Origin: Ancylobacter mangrovi
GTDB taxonomy: Bacteria; Pseudomonadota; Alphaproteobacteria; Rhizobiales; Xanthobacteraceae
DNA: 64,000 nucleotides
Assembly (NCBI RefSeq): GCF_024752355.1
Contig: NZ_JANTHZ010000003.1
Location: 186,001-250,000 of the forward strand
Reading direction: 5' to 3'
Part shown: piece by piece, positions 28,801 through 37,648 of the stretch
Layout of the letters: each line of letters opens with the position of its first letter
How positions within the stretch are numbered: the stretch's first letter is position 1
Notes under the pieces: model-generated
The model's input: the letters and a program-made list of their open reading frames with translations, nothing else
Database searches by the model: none
Told to the model about the DNA's origin: nothing
Program-made: the position numbers and the translations under genes

Positions 28801-29333
28801 CCGAACAGCACCGCGAACACCGCCATCGCCACCGCGATCATCAGCGCGAGGTCGCCGACCACGGGATAGTGCATCCCGAGCCCCTCGAAATCGCCGAGCA
28901 TGGCGATGAGCGAGGCGGACACCGCCTTGAGCTGGAGCGCGATGTAGGGCAGCGAGCCGAGGATCGCCACCACCGCCACCAGCGCCGCCACGCCCTGGCT
29001 CTTGCCGTAGCGGGCGGCGACGAAGTCGGCGATGGAGGTGATGTTCTGCGCCTTGGCGAGCCGCACGATGCGCAGCAGCAGCGGCGCGCCGAGCGCGAAG
29101 AACAGCACCGGCCCGACATAGATGGTGAGGAAGTTGAGCCCCTGGGTAGTGGCGAGGCCGACCGAGCCGAAGAAGGTCCAGGAAGTGCAGTAGACCGCCA
29201 GCGAGAGCGAATAGATGTAGGGCCGCCCCTCGCGGCGCGGGCGCGCGGGACGGCGGTCGCCGAAGCTGGCGACCGCGAACAGGAAACCGACATAGACCAG
29301 GGCGACGGCGATGATGACCCAGGCCTGAAGCAT
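25806..29333 (-). CDS. Hybrid sensor histidine kinase with sodium/solute symporter domain, CrbS/MxtR-like
   Basis: 1175 residues. About 1-525: SSF-type transporter domain with some 12-13 membrane segments ([20 protein letters not shown]). About 665-780: PAS domain ([20 protein letters not shown]). About 810-880: HisKA with the His in [16 protein letters not shown] (about 819). About 915-1030: HATPase with N-box [10 protein letters not shown] and [12 protein letters not shown]. About 1050-1165: receiver with VLCIDNDPA, phospho-Asp in [10 protein letters not shown] (about 1097). This order is that of CrbS/MxtR kinases, which with CrbR/ErdR drive acetyl-CoA synthetase expression. The matching regulator is at 24484-25152 on the other strand. 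Confidence 0.9.
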   Translation of the reverse strand: MLQAWVIIAVALVYVGFLFAVASFGDRRPARPRREGRPYIYSLSLAVYCTSWTFFGSVGLATTQGLNFLTIYVGPVLFFALGAPLLLRIVRLAKAQNITSIADFVAARYGKSQGVAALVAVVAILGSLPYIALQLKAVSASLIAMLGDFEGLGMHYPVVGDLALMIAVAMAVFAVLFGTRHIDATEHQEGLMLAVATESIVKLVGFLAVGLFVTFVMFAGPADLFARAAEKGVLPVLTRDFSVSNWAVMTLLSALAIFLLPRQFHVAVVENTSEREIRTASWLFPLYLVLINIFVIPIAIAGLVAFPPGFIDGDMYVLTLPLSVGARWMALIAFVGGLSAATAMVIVETVALAVMVSNDIFMPLMVRGRRGGTEDDAPRALHSDMGERLLMVRRVAIFAILLLAYLYYRFAGEAQLAQIGLLSFAAVAQFGPALLLGLMWRRGTAAGAIAGIAGGIVFWAYTLLLPSLIDAGLFGPDLLLHGPFGIEMLRPQALLGVHASPLNHGVMWSLTINVLCFLGVSLMRPPAPIERLQASVFVESDRAPTAPSFRLWRSPVTVGELLGTVSRYLGEERTRASFESVSAMRGVTLDPGREADFQLIRYAEHLLASAIGAASSRLVLSLMLRKRTVSTKAALKLLDDASAAIQYNREILQTALDHVRQGIAVFDRDLRLICWNRQFGEMLELPPEIVRIGVGIDQIIRFNATGGMLGPGPVEELVRVRLERYGRRNATFQERLTPRGVVMEVRVNTMPDGGVVVTFTDITPSVEAAEALERANETLERRVRERTKALEKLNAQLAQAKAEADEANISKTRFLAAASHDILQPLNAARLYATSLVERTEGVEQGRLAHNVDASLEAVEDILGALLDISRLDAGALKPDIGVFRIDDIFSQLELEFAPLAKDKGLTLTFVASCAAVRSDRRLLRRLLQNLVSNAIKYTPSGRVLVGVRHRRGKLRIQVLDTGLGIPQAKQKLIFKEFQRLDQGAKAARGLGLGLSIVERISRVLEHPISLVSTAGRGSAFGVEVPSAPPIPAQAPRTPPPALPAAALNELAVLCIDNDPAILDGMETLLSGWGCRVVKAHDVQRALAALRESRIAPDVLLVDYHLDEGDGIEAVKQLRWKLDQHLPAVLITADRSKRVRDTARATEMEVLNKPVRPAALRALLAQWRATRAAAE

Positions 29334-29669
29334 GAAGGGCTCCGTTGGGCGCCGCGCCCGGCGGCAGGCGGGCGGGCGGCGAGTGGGCGCGGCAAGAATG
29401 TACCAAGCGCGCGCGGCCCTTTATGCGCCCGCACGGCGGCGCTGGGCAAGCGGCGCAACCTGTGGTTCCGGCGACGGCGCAGGTGCCGGGCCGGCGCGGC
29501 GTCGTCAGGCGCGGGTGTGGTGCGCGCGAAGGGCACGAAGGAGATGGGCGAAGGCGGGCGGGGACGGCGCTCGCGGGACGACTTGCCGCAGCCACGCGGG
29601 CGATCCACAGTTGGCGTGGTGAGCGAGTCGGGCGAGCCGGCGCTCCGCCATCAGCTCATGGAGGCGACG
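29334..29669. other. Intergenic region between crbS-like and mscL
   Basis: 336 bp separating divergent genes; it must hold both promoters, but I cannot place them with confidence. Very GC-rich, no gene supported. Confidence 0.4.
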
Positions 29670-30101
29670 GTGAGCAAGATGCTGAACGAATTCCGCGAAT
29701 TCGCGGTCAAGGGCAACGTTGTGGACCTCGCGATCGGCGTGATCATCGGCGCCGCGTTCGGCCAGATCGTGACCTCGGTGGTGTCGGACCTGTTCATGCC
29801 GCTGGTCGGCGCGGTGTTCGGCGGGCTCGACTTCTCCAACTACTTCATCCCGCTTTCGGCCAATGTGACGGAGAACTCGCTCGCCGCCGCGCGCGAGCAG
29901 GGGGCGGTGTTCGCCTATGGCCACTTCCTGACCGTGGTCATCAACTTCCTGATCGTCGCCTGGATCCTGTTCATCGTCGTCAAGGGCATCAACCGGCTGC
30001 GCCGCAAGGCGGCCACCGAGCCGCCGCCGGCCCCGCCCGCGCCGACGCGCGAAGAATCCCTCCTGATGGAAATCCGCGACATCCTCGCGCAGAAGGCGTA
30101 A
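29670..30101 (+). CDS. mscL: Large-conductance mechanosensitive channel
   Basis: 143 residues. Homopentameric inner-membrane channel that opens under membrane tension to release solutes on osmotic downshock. The signature [20 protein letters not shown] and the first membrane helix to [14 protein letters not shown], the periplasmic loop with ANVTENSL, the second helix [20 protein letters not shown], and the C-terminal helix [15 protein letters not shown] are all present. GTG at 29670 follows GGAGG by 5 bp; ATG 29658 or ATG 29679 are alternatives. Confidence 0.95.
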   Translation: MSKMLNEFREFAVKGNVVDLAIGVIIGAAFGQIVTSVVSDLFMPLVGAVFGGLDFSNYFIPLSANVTENSLAAAREQGAVFAYGHFLTVVINFLIVAWILFIVVKGINRLRRKAATEPPPAPPAPTREESLLMEIRDILAQKA

Positions 30102-30502
30102 GGCGCGCGACAGCCCCTACGTGCCCGCGTGGCTCGCCGCGCGACCCTTGAGCGCGACCGGAGTGTGGTGTCCGGTTCCGGGCGGAAGTGTCGGGCGGAG
30201 TGCCGCGGGCGCGGGATTTTCGAGGGGCCGGCGCGCGATCCGGGCACAAGCTATCCGGGCATGGTGAGGGCGGCGTCTTGATTTCGCTACATCGGGCGGC
30301 CATGGAGAGGCGGGCCGTCCGGCGGGCGGCCTATCGGGGGGTGAATGCCGTCCGCGCTTCCGGCACCGGGCCGGGAGGGGCGGTGTTGCTGGCAGGTTGC
30401 GGAAAAGGGCTGCCGCGCTCGGGTCCATAGCGGACGGGCGGGCGGTGTCGTGTTGACCAGAGGGACTTGCGTTCATCCCCCATCGGGTAGGAATTCTCAG
30501 AT
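30102..30502. other. Intergenic region before the rhamnose genes
   Basis: 401 bp after mscL. It should contain the rfb operon promoter; a TTGACC hexamer at 30453-30458 lacks a clear matching -10. No gene supported. Confidence 0.4.
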
Positions 30503-31063
30503 ATGACCAGCTTTACCCGTCTCGACGTGCCGGACGTCGTGCTGATCCAGCCGAAACGTCACGGCGATGAGCGCGGCTATTTCTGCGAGACGTACAAGAA
30601 GTCGGACTTCGACGCCTTCGGCATCGACACGGTGTTCGTGCAGGACAATGAATCGCTCTCGCGCCAGGTCGGAGTGGTGCGTGGCCTGCATTTCCAGACC
30701 CCGCCCTTCGCGCAGGCGAAGCTGGTGCGCGCGGTGCGCGGGGCGATCTTCGATGTCGCGGTCGACATCCGCAAGGGCTCGCCGAGCTTCGGCGCCTGGG
30801 TGTCGGCGACGCTGAGCGCGGAGCGGGGCGAGCAGCTCCTGGTGCCGCACGGCTTCGCCCATGGCTTCTGCACGCTGGAGCCGGACACCATCGTCGCCTA
30901 CAAGGTGGACGCGCCCTACGCGCCGGCAAACGACGCCGGCATCCTGTGGGACGACCCGGCGATCGGTATCGAATGGCCGGTCGCGGCGGAGGCGGCCATC
31001 CTTTCGGCCAAGGACCGGGTCCAGCCGAAGCTGGAGGACTATGCAACGCCCTTTACGCTGTGA
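30503..31063 (+). CDS. rfbC: dTDP-4-dehydrorhamnose 3,5-epimerase
   Basis: 186 residues. Third step of dTDP-L-rhamnose synthesis: epimerises C3 and C5 of dTDP-4-keto-6-deoxyglucose. Cupin-fold signatures: RGYFCETYKKSDF (about 16-28), VVRGLHFQTPPFAQAKLVRA (about 59-78) with the active-site His, VPHGFAHGFCTLEPDTIVAY (about 114-133) and the closing GIEWPV. First gene of rfbCBDA; a GGGTAGGA site lies upstream. Confidence 0.97.
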   Translation: MTSFTRLDVPDVVLIQPKRHGDERGYFCETYKKSDFDAFGIDTVFVQDNESLSRQVGVVRGLHFQTPPFAQAKLVRAVRGAIFDVAVDIRKGSPSFGAWVSATLSAERGEQLLVPHGFAHGFCTLEPDTIVAYKVDAPYAPANDAGILWDDPAIGIEWPVAAEAAILSAKDRVQPKLEDYATPFTL

Positions 31064-31100
31064 TAGCGACCGACGCTGAGGTGAGCAGCAAGGGTTCGAG

Positions 31101-32156
31101 ATGACGCGTCGTGTGGTTGTGACCGGTGGGGCCGGCTTCATCGGGTCGGCGGTGGTGCGCCGCCTGGTTCGTGCCGGATGGGACGTCCTCAACTTCGACA
31201 AGCTCACCTATGCCGGCAATCTCGCCTCGCTGAACGAGATCGACAACAGCCCGAACTACCGTTTCGCGCAGGCCGACATCTGCGACGCGCGGGCGGTGCG
31301 CGAGGTGCTGGAGGGCTTCCGGCCCGACCTCGTGATGCATCTGGCGGCGGAATCGCATGTCGACCGCTCGATCGATGGGCCGGGCGACTTCATCCACACC
31401 AATGTCATCGGCACCTTCACCCTGCTGCAGGAAGCGCTGCGCTACTGGCAGGGCATGGGCGAGGCCGGAAAGGCGGCGTTCCGCTTCCACCACATCTCGA
31501 CCGACGAGGTCTACGGCACGCTGGGCGAGGACGGTCTGTTCCGCGAGGATACGCCCTACCAGCCGAACTCGCCCTATTCGGCCTCCAAGGCCTCGTCCGA
31601 CCATCTGGTGCGGGCCTGGTTCCACACCTACGGCCTACCGGTGGTGATGTCGAACTGCTCGAACAATTACGGGCCGTACCACTTTCCCGAGAAGCTCATC
31701 CCGCTCACCATCCTCAACGCGCTGGAAGGCAAGAAGCTGCCGGTCTACGGCAAGGGCGAGAACGTGCGCGACTGGCTCTATGTCGACGACCATGCCGGCG
31801 CGCTGGAGCTGATCGCCACCACCGGGCGGCTCGGCGAGAGCTACAATGTCGGCGGCAACAATGAGCGCCGCAACATCGACGTGGTTAAGACGATCTGCGC
31901 CATCATGGACCGCGTGGTGCCGGACGAGCGGATCGGCACGCGCGAGAGCCTGATCACCTTCGTCACCGACCGGCCCGGCCACGATGCGCGCTACGCCATC
32001 GACGCCAGCAAGCTGAAGAACGAGCTCGGCTGGGTGCCTTCCGAGACCTTCGAGAGCGGCATCGAGAAGACGGTGCGCTGGTATCTCGACAACGCCGCCT
32101 GGTGGGAGCCGCTGAAGGCGCGCTACGACCGCGCGCGCATCGGGCTCGCCAAATGA
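31101..32156 (+). CDS. rfbB: dTDP-glucose 4,6-dehydratase
   Basis: 351 residues, extended SDR. Second step of dTDP-rhamnose synthesis, forming the 4-keto-6-deoxy sugar with bound NAD. NAD motif [14 protein letters not shown] (about 7-20), [15 protein letters not shown] (about 81-95), catalytic STDEVYG (about 133-139) and [13 protein letters not shown] (about 158-170, Tyr and Lys), and the C-terminal [14 protein letters not shown]. Its stop overlaps rfbD by 4 bp. Confidence 0.97.
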   Translation: MTRRVVVTGGAGFIGSAVVRRLVRAGWDVLNFDKLTYAGNLASLNEIDNSPNYRFAQADICDARAVREVLEGFRPDLVMHLAAESHVDRSIDGPGDFIHTNVIGTFTLLQEALRYWQGMGEAGKAAFRFHHISTDEVYGTLGEDGLFREDTPYQPNSPYSASKASSDHLVRAWFHTYGLPVVMSNCSNNYGPYHFPEKLIPLTILNALEGKKLPVYGKGENVRDWLYVDDHAGALELIATTGRLGESYNVGGNNERRNIDVVKTICAIMDRVVPDERIGTRESLITFVTDRPGHDARYAIDASKLKNELGWVPSETFESGIEKTVRWYLDNAAWWEPLKARYDRARIGLAK

Positions 32157-33034
32157 GCGGGCTGATGCTGCTCGGCGCCGGCGGGCAGCTCGGGCGCGAG
32201 GTCGCCGCCCTTGCCGGCGAGCGCGGCCTGGCACTGACTGCGCTCGACCATGCCGGGCTCGACATCGCCGACGCCGCCGCGATCGAGCGGGTGATCGGCG
32301 CGATGAAGCCGGACGTCGTGATCAACGCCGCCGCCTACACCGCGGTCGACCGGGCGGAGAGCGAGCCGGAGCTGGCGAACGCGATCAACGCCAAGGCGCC
32401 GGGCGACATCGCCGCCGCCTGCGCCCGCCACGGCGCGGCGCTGATCCACATCTCGACCGACTACGTGTTCGACGGCACCCGCACCGGCGCCTATGTGGAG
32501 AGCGACTCGATCGCCCCGCTCGGCGTCTACGGCGCCAGCAAAGCCGCCGGCGAGAGCGCGGTGCGCGCGGCGCTGCCGGCCCACCTGATCCTGCGCACCT
32601 CCTGGGTCTACGGCGCCTACGGGGCGAACTTCCTCAAGACCATGCTGCGGCTGGCGCGCGAGCGCGACCGGCTGACCGTGGTCGCCGACCAGCACGGCTG
32701 CCCGACCGCGACCCGCGACATCGCCGAGGCGATCCTCGTCGCGGCGCAGGCGTTCCGCGCCGGGACGGCGGTGCCCGGCACCTATCATTTCGCCGGGACC
32801 GGGGCGACGAGCTGGCACGGCTTCGCCAGCGAGATCGTTGCCCAGGCGGCGAGGCATACCGGACGGCGGCCCGAGGTCGCCGCCATCACCACGGCGGACT
32901 ACCCGACGCCCGCGCGCCGGCCCGCCAATTCCGAACTGTCGAGCGAGCTTTTCGCCGAACGCTTCGGCTACCGCGCCGCGCCCTGGCAGCAGCGCACGGC
33001 CGAGGTGGTCGACCGGCTGCTCGCCGAAAACTAG
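32153..33034 (+). CDS. rfbD: dTDP-4-dehydrorhamnose reductase
   Basis: 293 residues, SDR fold. Final NADPH-dependent reduction to dTDP-L-rhamnose. [16 protein letters not shown] (about 5-20), [20 protein letters not shown] (about 59-78), [11 protein letters not shown] (about 101-111), YGASKAAGE (about 127-135) and RTSWVYG are all typical. ATG 32153 gives an ATGA overlap with rfbB. Confidence 0.96.
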   Translation: MSGLMLLGAGGQLGREVAALAGERGLALTALDHAGLDIADAAAIERVIGAMKPDVVINAAAYTAVDRAESEPELANAINAKAPGDIAAACARHGAALIHISTDYVFDGTRTGAYVESDSIAPLGVYGASKAAGESAVRAALPAHLILRTSWVYGAYGANFLKTMLRLARERDRLTVVADQHGCPTATRDIAEAILVAAQAFRAGTAVPGTYHFAGTGATSWHGFASEIVAQAARHTGRRPEVAAITTADYPTPARRPANSELSSELFAERFGYRAAPWQQRTAEVVDRLLAEN

Positions 33035-33053
33035 AATCCAGACCGAGGGGCAC

Positions 33054-33926
33054 ATGAAGGGAATCATCCTCGCCGGCGGGTCCGGCACGCGGCTTCACCC
33101 GATCACGCTGGTGGTCTCCAAGCAGCTCCTGCCGGTCTACAACAAGCCGATGATCTACTACCCGCTGACCACGCTGATGATGGCGGGGATCCGGGACATT
33201 CTGATCATCACCACCCCGCACGACAGCGCGCTGTTCCAGCACCTGCTGGGCGACGGCAGCCAGTTCGGCATCTCGCTCAGCTACGCGGTGCAGGCGAGCC
33301 CGCGCGGGCTCGCCGACGCCTTCATCGTCGGGCGCGAGTTCATCGGCGACGAGCGGGTGGCGCTGGTGCTGGGCGACAACCTGTTCTTCGGCCACGGCCT
33401 GCCCGAGCTGCTGCTCGACGCGGTGAAGCGCGAGAAGGGCGCGACCGTGTTCGGCTATCCGGTGCACGACCCCGAGCGCTACGGCGTCGCCGAGATGGGC
33501 CCGGACGGACGGGTGATCTCGCTGGAAGAGAAGCCGGCCAAGCCGAAGTCGAACCTCGCCGTGACCGGGCTCTATTTCTACGACAACCGCGTGGTCGACA
33601 TCGCCGCCAATCTCAAGCCCTCGCCGCGCGGCGAGATCGAGATCACGGACGTGAACCGCACCTACATGGAGTGGGGCGAGCTCAGCGTCTCGATGATGGG
33701 ACGGGGCTTCGCCTGGCTCGACACCGGCACGCCGGATTCGCTGCTGGAGGCGGCGCAGTTCGTGCAGATCCTCGAGGCGCGGCAGGGGCTGCGCATCGCC
33801 GCGCCGGAAGAGGTGGCGTTCCGCGAGGGCTTCATCGACGCCGATCAGCTCCGCAAGCTGGGCGAGGCGCAGAAGAAGTCGAACTACGGCGCCTATCTGA
33901 TCCGCCTCGCCGACGAGGGTCACTGA
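33054..33926 (+). CDS. rfbA: Glucose-1-phosphate thymidylyltransferase
   Basis: 290 residues. Makes dTDP-glucose from dTTP and glucose 1-phosphate, the first step of the pathway. [20 protein letters not shown] (1-20) carries the nucleotide-binding GGxGTRL-x-P motif; [12 protein letters not shown] (about 107-118) is the metal/nucleotide site; [10 protein letters not shown] and [12 protein letters not shown] are further signatures. GAGGGG precedes ATG 33054. Last gene of rfbCBDA, convergent with a glycosyltransferase. Confidence 0.97.
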   Translation: MKGIILAGGSGTRLHPITLVVSKQLLPVYNKPMIYYPLTTLMMAGIRDILIITTPHDSALFQHLLGDGSQFGISLSYAVQASPRGLADAFIVGREFIGDERVALVLGDNLFFGHGLPELLLDAVKREKGATVFGYPVHDPERYGVAEMGPDGRVISLEEKPAKPKSNLAVTGLYFYDNRVVDIAANLKPSPRGEIEITDVNRTYMEWGELSVSMMGRGFAWLDTGTPDSLLEAAQFVQILEARQGLRIAAPEEVAFREGFIDADQLRKLGEAQKKSNYGAYLIRLADEGH

Positions 33927-33956
33927 GGCGCCCGCGCCATCGCGTGAAGATGGCGC

Positions 33957-36083
33957 TCACTCGATGGCGTCGGTGCGCGGGGCGCGGCTGCCCTGCGGCG
34001 AGGGGGCCCGCAGCGCATATTCGTTGTCGCGGCGGAAATTCGGGCCGAGATGCGGATCGGTCCGCGTGTCGGTGGCCCATTTGGCGGCGAAGCGCTCGCG
34101 CTCGGCGAGCCGGCGCGGGTTCGCTCCCGGCTCGGTGTCGGTGCCGCGCGAGGCGGATTCATGGTGGATCAGCCGCGCGAAGGGGGTGAACACCACCTCC
34201 CAGCCGGCCTGCCGCGTGCGCAGGCACAGGTCGATGTCGTTGCACTCCTCGGCGAAGGCTTCCTCGTCGAGCAGGCCGACCGCCTCCAGGCAGTCGCGGC
34301 GCACCAGCAGGCAGGCGCCGGTGACGGCGGACAGGTTCTGCCGCACCACCAGCCGGTCCTGATAGCCGGGCGCGTCGGCGGCGGCATGGGCGAACCAGTG
34401 GCTGCCGGCGCCGCTGCGCAGCCCGACGATGAAGCCGGCATGCTGCACGCTCCTATCCGGGTAGAGCAGCTTGGCGCCGACGATGCCGACCCCGGGCCGG
34501 CAGGCGAGCGCCACCATCTCGCCGAGCCAGCCGGGCTCGACGATCTCCATGTCGTTGTTGAGCAGCAGGACCAGCTCGCCCGTGGCGGCGGCGATGCCGG
34601 CATTGCACAGGCGGGAGAAGTTGAAGTCGCCGTCGTCGGTGAGGATCCGCGTCGCCGGCCACAGCGCGCGGGCGCGCTCGAACAGGGCGAAGGTCTCTTC
34701 CTCGTGCGAGCCGTTGTCGACGATGATGATCTCGAAGGCGTGATGGGCGCTGACCGCCACCAGCGTCTCGAGGGTGCGGGCGAGGAGCTCGGCCCGGTCG
34801 CGGGTGGGGATGACGATCGACACCAGCGGCGCCGGCGCCGGCACCTTGAAGCGCGGGATGAGGTGATGGCGTAGCGGGTCGACCTCCACCGGCACGCCGA
34901 GCCGCTCGGCGAGGGCGGCGGCGGCGAGACGCGCGGTCGGCCCATCGGCAAAGCCCGGCCCGGCGCGTACGGAGGAATAGGCGACGCGCGGCAGGTGGCG
35001 GATGGCGGCGGGCGGCACGCCGTCGAGATAGCGCAAGAGCAGATCGTAGCGTGCCGCCGCGCCGAAGGCCGGGCGCAGGCCGAGCGCGCGGGCGCGGGCG
35101 CCGCGCAGCCCCACCAGCGCGCCCATATAGTCCATCGCCTCGAGGAGATGCCGGTTGTAGGCCGGCTTGAAGGCACCGTCGCGCAAGGCACCGTCCGGGT
35201 AGAGATATTCCTCGTCCGTATAGGCCAGCGCGCAGTCGGGGTGCCGGGCGAAGGTCGCGCGCAGCAGCGCGACCGCGTCGCGCGTCGGCGTGCCGGCGGC
35301 GTCGAGCGGCACCACGATCTCGTCGTCGTCTGCCGCCTCGAGCGCGGCGGCGAGGCCGCGCGCGGGGTCGGCATCGGGCGCGGGGACGGGCGTCACGCGC
35401 GCGCCGGAAGGGGCGAATTCGGCCGCCTCGCCGGGCGGAAGGGCGAGGATCCAGCGGAAGTTCGGGTCGGTCTGGGCGTCGAGCGCGCGGGCGCAGGCGG
35501 CGAGCGCGTCGGGCGTCACTCCGGCGGCGGCGCTGAGGAAGGCGAGCCGGGGCGCGGCGCCGGGCGGGGGCACCTCGGCGAAGTCGCCGACATGGCGGGC
35601 GCGGAAGCGGCGATAGTCGGGCAGTCCTGCCAGAGAGGCGGCGGAGGAGGTCCACAGCGCCTGCTTGAGGCGGCGGCGCAGCGTGCGCAGGGCGCGCTTC
35701 AGCGCCTTCTGCCGGGCCGGGGCGGCACCCGTCCACGTACCATAGCGCAGCGCGTGCACAAGCAGCGCCCAGCGCCCGAGCGGGTAATGGCCGAGCCGCA
35801 CCGGGCCGGGCTCCGCCTCCCCGGTATCGCGCAGGACGAGCCGCCCGGCATCGCGCGGCAAGGCGAGCCCGGCGAGTTCGCCCGGGCGCAGCACGAGGGT
35901 TTCCGCCACATGGCCGGCGGCGTTTTCCACCTGGACCGTCACCGGCGTGTCGGCGTCGCTGCACAGCACCGTCGCGACGTCGGGCTCGCGCCCGCCGCGC
36001 GGGGCGGGCGGGGGGAGGAAGCTTCTGCTGTCCTGCGCAGAGGTCGGCGTCAGCCAGATCGGCGGGATGGGGCTGAGGGCCAT
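33957..36083 (-). CDS. Glycosyltransferase family 2 protein with degenerate N-terminal GT domain
   Basis: 708 residues. The C-terminal part from about 420 is a GT2 domain: LVSIVIPTRDRAELLARTLE, IIIVDNGSHEEE, LLLNNDMEIVEPGWLGEM (DxD-like NDD), and CNDIDLCLRTRQAGWEVVFT. The middle (about 180-400) looks like a second GT-A fold with FRWILALPPGE, TDEEYLYPDG and AYNRHLLEAMDYMG. The first 170 residues are a separate beta-rich part. This build is common in large polysaccharide loci, where both domains may extend the chain. First gene of a minus-strand run only at its 3' end: the two upstream glycosyltransferases share its direction. Confidence 0.87.
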   Translation of the reverse strand: MALSPIPPIWLTPTSAQDSRSFLPPPAPRGGREPDVATVLCSDADTPVTVQVENAAGHVAETLVLRPGELAGLALPRDAGRLVLRDTGEAEPGPVRLGHYPLGRWALLVHALRYGTWTGAAPARQKALKRALRTLRRRLKQALWTSSAASLAGLPDYRRFRARHVGDFAEVPPPGAAPRLAFLSAAAGVTPDALAACARALDAQTDPNFRWILALPPGEAAEFAPSGARVTPVPAPDADPARGLAAALEAADDDEIVVPLDAAGTPTRDAVALLRATFARHPDCALAYTDEEYLYPDGALRDGAFKPAYNRHLLEAMDYMGALVGLRGARARALGLRPAFGAAARYDLLLRYLDGVPPAAIRHLPRVAYSSVRAGPGFADGPTARLAAAALAERLGVPVEVDPLRHHLIPRFKVPAPAPLVSIVIPTRDRAELLARTLETLVAVSAHHAFEIIIVDNGSHEEETFALFERARALWPATRILTDDGDFNFSRLCNAGIAAATGELVLLLNNDMEIVEPGWLGEMVALACRPGVGIVGAKLLYPDRSVQHAGFIVGLRSGAGSHWFAHAAADAPGYQDRLVVRQNLSAVTGACLLVRRDCLEAVGLLDEEAFAEECNDIDLCLRTRQAGWEVVFTPFARLIHHESASRGTDTEPGANPRRLAERERFAAKWATDTRTDPHLGPNFRRDNEYALRAPSPQGSRAPRTDAIE

Positions 36084-36184
36084 GGCCGGCGGGGTCCGCT
36101 ACTTCACGGGCAGGTTGGCGGGCAAATCGGCGTCGCGCGAGCGGCGGGCCAGCGCGGCGCGCGGGCTCCCGGCGAGCGCCCGGT

Positions 36185-37648
36185 TCACTCGCGCCACCAG
36201 CCCTTATAGGCCAGCGGAGCGGGGGCGGTCAGGGGCGAATTGCGTACCAATCCCGGATTATAGGCCGGGTCGTTGTCCAGCAGCTCGCTCCAGCGCTCCA
36301 GGAACAGGGCGAGGTCGGCGCCCGGCAGGTTGCTGGCGCCGCGCGAGGCGCTTTCGTAATGGGTCAGCTCGGCATGGGGCGTATAGACGATGCGCAGCCC
36401 GAGCAGGCGCATGCGCAGGCACATGTCGACATCGTTCCAGTCGAGCGCGAACTGCTCGTCGAAGCCGTTGATCCGCTCCAGCAGGCTGCGGCGGGTGGCG
36501 AAGGCCGCGCCCGTGACCATGGAATATTCGCGGTGCACGTCGGCCCAGTTCCCGTAGCTCGGCGCTGTGGCAGGCTGCTTGATGAAGACATGGGTGCAGG
36601 TGCCCATGACCCCGCCCACCATGCCGGCGTGCTGGATGCGCCCGTCCGGGTAGAGCAGGCGCGCGCCGACCCCGCCGACGTCCTCGTCGCAGGCGAAGCT
36701 CATCAGCGCCTCGATCCAGTCCGGCTGGCGCACGACGATGTCGTCGTTGAGAAACACGACGTACTCGCTTCGCGCCAGCGGCCAGAGCGCGTTCATCTTC
36801 CGGGCGTAGTTGAACGGCTCGTCCGGCGCGCGGCGGGTGACGACGCGCTCCAGCCGGAACGGCCAGTCGCGGTCCGCATAGGCGGCGCCGTCCTCTATAT
36901 CGTCGCCGACCAGCACGGTGAGCCGGTCCATCGGCCAGGAAGACTGGGCGAGGCTCTCCAGCAGGTTGAGGACGAGGGGGCGCCCGCGCATCGCCTCCTC
37001 GCCGAGCGTGCAAAGGGTCTGGCGCGTGGGGACAATGAGCGTGACCTCGGGCGGCTCGGCGAGGGGACGGTGCAGGCGCAGAGTCGTCGGCAGCCGGCCG
37101 GGCAGGATCTCGGCCTCCTCGAGCCGCTGGTCGAGCCAGGCGCGCACGGCGCGGCGCCGGTCGGCGAGATTGTCGGGCGCAGGCGTCGCGCCGCGGGCGG
37201 AGAGGATCTCGGCGATGCGCTCGACCATCATGCCGGCGGCATTGGCGCGCAGCAGCAGGTCGTAGCCGGCGGCGTCTCCCGCCTCGGGGCCGGGTGGGCC
37301 AAGCGCCTCCAGCGCCCGGCCGCGGATGAAGAGCGGCCAGCCGATATAGTCCTGGGCGATGAGCTGGGTGATGTCGAAGCCGGGCTTGAGGATCAGCCGG
37401 TCCTGCGCCGCGCCCTTGCCGACGGTCCCGCGCGCGGGCGCGGCGGTCTCGACGGCATCGCCATAGAAGATGTCGACGTCCGGCCGCGCGGTGGCCGCGA
37501 CGCGCAGGATGCTGCGGATGTCGGGATGGAACCGGCAGGCCGGGTCGGCGAGCGCGTACCAGTCGTCCAGCGCCGGCCGGGGCCAGGACTGGCCGGGCGC
37601 CAGCGCCCCGGCGGGGGTGAGCCGGATCGTCAGGGGATAGTCGTTCAT
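36185..37648 (-). CDS. Glycosyltransferase family 2 protein
   Basis: 487 residues. GT2 domain from about 190: VTLIVPTRQTLCTLGEEAMR, LTVLVGDDIED, VVFLNDDIVVRQPDWIEALM (NDD metal site), VGGVGARLLYPDGRIQHAGM, and DWNDVDMCLRMRLLGLRIVY near the C-terminus. The first 180 residues resemble a reduced companion domain (DDWYALADPACRF, LIAQDYIGWPLFIRG). ATG 37648 overlaps the stop of the next glycosyltransferase by 4 bp, so the two are coupled. Acceptor and sugar are not known. Confidence 0.88.
   Translation of the reverse strand: MNDYPLTIRLTPAGALAPGQSWPRPALDDWYALADPACRFHPDIRSILRVAATARPDVDIFYGDAVETAAPARGTVGKGAAQDRLILKPGFDITQLIAQDYIGWPLFIRGRALEALGPPGPEAGDAAGYDLLLRANAAGMMVERIAEILSARGATPAPDNLADRRRAVRAWLDQRLEEAEILPGRLPTTLRLHRPLAEPPEVTLIVPTRQTLCTLGEEAMRGRPLVLNLLESLAQSSWPMDRLTVLVGDDIEDGAAYADRDWPFRLERVVTRRAPDEPFNYARKMNALWPLARSEYVVFLNDDIVVRQPDWIEALMSFACDEDVGGVGARLLYPDGRIQHAGMVGGVMGTCTHVFIKQPATAPSYGNWADVHREYSMVTGAAFATRRSLLERINGFDEQFALDWNDVDMCLRMRLLGLRIVYTPHAELTHYESASRGASNLPGADLALFLERWSELLDNDPAYNPGLVRNSPLTAPAPLAYKGWWRE

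Noticed and set aside
25959-29600. Very long plus-strand frame antisense to the CrbS-like kinase
   Set aside because: The translation is His/Gln/Glu/Arg-rich without any motif, and the other strand encodes all domains of a hybrid kinase.
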